The position numbers and the translations under genes were made by a program. The notes under the pieces are model-generated. The model did not search any database. It saw only the letters and a program-made list of their open reading frames with translations, and was not told the origin of the DNA. Shown piece after piece: positions 32,183 through 33,940 of a stretch of DNA of 33,940 nucleotides (position 1 is its first letter; each line of letters opens with the position of its first letter). Source of the DNA: Hypsibius dujardini (lineage: Eukaryota; Tardigrada; Eutardigrada; Parachela; Hypsibiidae). The stretch covers positions 1 to 33,940 of the forward strand of contig LRSR01005301.1 of assembly GCA_001579985.1 (NCBI GenBank), given 5' to 3'.

Positions 32183-33663
32183 CATGTAAACATATATGCA
32201 TATGTGATTTGTACTCTATTATAATTGTTCGTAGCAATATACAGTATTGCGCTCAGTTCTTCTGTAATATTCATTCATGGACAAAATGAAGCGTGGAGAT
32301 TAGCGTTTTCTGCAGCCGCTCGGGCTTTGTAGTGGCGTTGGCAACCCGCAGTTGCAATAACGGTTGTTGTTTATTAAAACCGCGGTTGCAAGATGTGATA
32401 TTATGTCCACTGCTATATAACGTTACATTTGGGTCATATTATAATATTGAAATATATTAAAATATGTATGTTATGATTTTGATTTATATGTTTTAATAAT
32501 ATTCAAATGAATAATGACGATAATCATTAAAAAAAATTGTATAAAAAAGATAAAGTAATAGGTTTTTTCATTATTAATCAAATAAATATAAATACTTTTA
32601 TTAATAATAATTAATGCGAATAATTAATATATATGATAATAATAATAATTGATAGTAATAATTTATATATAATAATTATTATTGGTAATAAACAGTAATA
32701 ATAATCAATGCTAAATAAATAATATTAATAATTAATGCCAAATCATTTTTTAATACATTTAAATATTGTAATATGCCCAAATATAACATTAATTTAGAGT
32801 GGACATAACATCCTGCAACTGCGAGTTGCCAACACTACCTTGTAGCGAGCTTATTAATCTTTGAGAAATTACTACAACAGTGCGGCACTGTAAATGAGAA
32901 GAATGACGGACGGGTTCACAATAACATCCTGTTGAAATTACGGAAATCCTGTCTGTGTGCCGAACGAGGCAGCCTGTGAGGAGAACGGCAGATCCTCAGT
33001 TACTACAATGAACGGCGAGGTTCCGAGCTCCGGCTGCTGGGGTGTTCAATCGGCCACAATATAACGAGCATTCGTTCCGTTGGTTGGGGCCCGTCGGTCT
33101 GTCGGTTGGGAGAAATTTAGATTTTCCCATATTGGTATGCTGGATGATCCGTGAAGGTAGTTGACCGTTGGTAACGGAATTTAAGCTGAATGAAATCAGG
33201 CCGACCAATGCGCTGTTTGAACATAACTGTTCCGTTGTTTGTGATTGTGATCCACCGGTTTCTTGTTAGTTGATTCGCTAAACACTGCCAGCCAGATGGC
33301 CGTATTATAGCGCTACCCGAGTTAAGCCATTTATCTCAGTCAGTGCATGGCTTCAGAGCGTTTGCGCACTGATCGAACTGAAAAGCTTGAAGTGGATGGT
33401 GCTTTAATATGGCCATGTGTTTACTATGTTCTGTAATCTTTTATCCTTTTTTTAACCATCTGTATTCTAGTACCTTTAAAACCATGGATTTCTGTCGTTA
33501 ATTTAACGTTACACTGTGATTACTGCGTTTCTTTTTCACTTGAATACCGTCCAGTAATTATTGTGCGAGGAAGCGGAGCCGTCAAGCACGGACAGAAGAA
33601 ATTTCGAAATTTCGTCTGCTGGTTGTTGTGGTTAAATCAACCAATCAACTGTAAGGCAGGATT
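32183..33663. other. Intergenic region with hAT-like element and LENG1-like promoter
   Basis: It contains the 32333-32837 element and then about 820 bp leading to the LENG1-like start. No exon supported. The short minus-strand frame at 32996-33208 has no known domain. Confidence 0.5.
32333..32837. mobile_element. Non-autonomous hAT-like element (MITE)
   Basis: The ends are terminal inverted repeats, TGGCGTTGGCAACCCGCAG on the left and TAGTGTTGGCAACTCGCAG on the right arm read inverted (ungapped, both continuing TTGCA). A further inverted match, ATGTTATGTCCACT-like, lies inside. Flanks are CTTTGTAG (32325-32332) and CCTTGTAG (32838-32845), 7 of 8 identical, the target duplication length of hAT elements. 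The 505 bp interior is very AT-rich (TAATAAT words) with no ORF. Confidence 0.8.
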
Positions 33664-33940
33664 ATGAATATTCTACCGAAGAAAAAGTAAGTTTTTCCTC
33701 ATCTCGTAACGCCACTCCTGTCTCCGTGATCACACCTCCACTTGTGCAGGTGGCATGTTCGCACAAAGGACAATATTGCCCGTGTCCGACGAGATGAGCA
33801 ACAGGCGGCGGATGAGGAGAAGGAAAAGCAGCGGAAGAAAGCGTTAGCTGTATGTATGTGTGTTTATGGAAACTTCCTGTGAAATCTGTATTACTAGTAC
33901 TGGAATCGTTTGTGCTGTGTAGGAACAAGAAGCTCGAACG
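33664..33940 (+). CDS. LENG1: LENG1-like Cir_N-domain protein, 5' exons (partial)
   Basis: Exons at 33664-33686, 33750-33849 and 33923 to beyond the window. The first coding exon is only 23 bp and joins exon 2 in phase 2. The first 47 residues begin [15 protein letters not shown] and continue with [10 protein letters not shown] and an alkaline-acidic [10 protein letters not shown] run, then EQEART. This is the conserved start of LENG1 (leukocyte receptor cluster member 1) proteins. It carries the Cir_N motif shared with CIR1 and CWC25, proteins tied to RNA processing and nuclear corepression. Introns are 63 and 73 bp, GT-AG. A nuclear role is inferred from the family. Confidence 0.9.

Noticed and set aside
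1-33940. CRISPR arrays, operons, ribosome binding sites, tRNA or rRNA genes
   Set aside because: Genes are intron-bearing and eukaryotic; no spaced direct repeats, no tRNA A/B box with cloverleaf and no rRNA segment were recognised.

Overview
This is eukaryotic DNA from an invertebrate animal. Genes are split by introns of about 70 bp to 2.2 kb with GT-AG borders, and the families are metazoan: homeodomains, class A GPCRs of the Moody/Tre1 type, an SLC14 urea transporter, nuclear-receptor ligand-binding domains and a LENG1-type Cir_N protein. An ecdysozoan fits best. I lean to a tardigrade because of the Moody/Tre1-like receptors and a secreted GIN-domain protein, but the sequence alone does not prove this. 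All exon models below were built by eye from reading frame, splice sites and paralogue comparison.

Layout. 1-258 (minus) is the 5' end of a secreted protein with a bacterial-type GIN/DUF2807-like domain. 1604-3371 (plus) is a four-exon gene encoding two homeodomains with a C2HC zinc finger between them. 5270-7256 (plus) holds further exons, including a third, degenerate homeodomain; it may be the 3' part of the same locus or a neighbouring paralogue. AGAC/CAGA arrays are scattered through 2.2-7.8 kb. 8086-11638 (minus) is a complete four-exon urea transporter. 12441-16807 and 18474-22597 (both minus) are tandem paralogous GPCRs with four and three coding exons. 22.6-28.0 kb has no gene I can support. 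28007-29873 (plus) is a five-exon gene for a protein that looks like a nuclear-receptor ligand-binding domain without a zinc-finger DNA-binding domain. 30547-32182 (plus) is its tandem copy, with a lost splice acceptor and a frameshift, so probably a pseudogene. 33664-33940 (plus) is the start of a LENG1 homologue that runs off the window.

Repeats are the second theme. There are at least five terminal- or long-inverted-repeat elements. One has 7/8-matching 8-bp flanks of hAT type (32333-32837). One (12579-12695) sits 6 bp from a GPCR exon and so lies within its 3' splice site. A family with TTTTAGTT-rich interiors occurs in the introns of the urea transporter and of the second GPCR.

The genes do not form a functional pathway. 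They are neighbours typical of an animal genome, with two local tandem duplications. The most unusual items are the GIN-domain secreted protein, the LBD-only receptor pair with one decaying copy, the homeodomain that lost its DNA-contact residues, and the foldback element at a splice acceptor.
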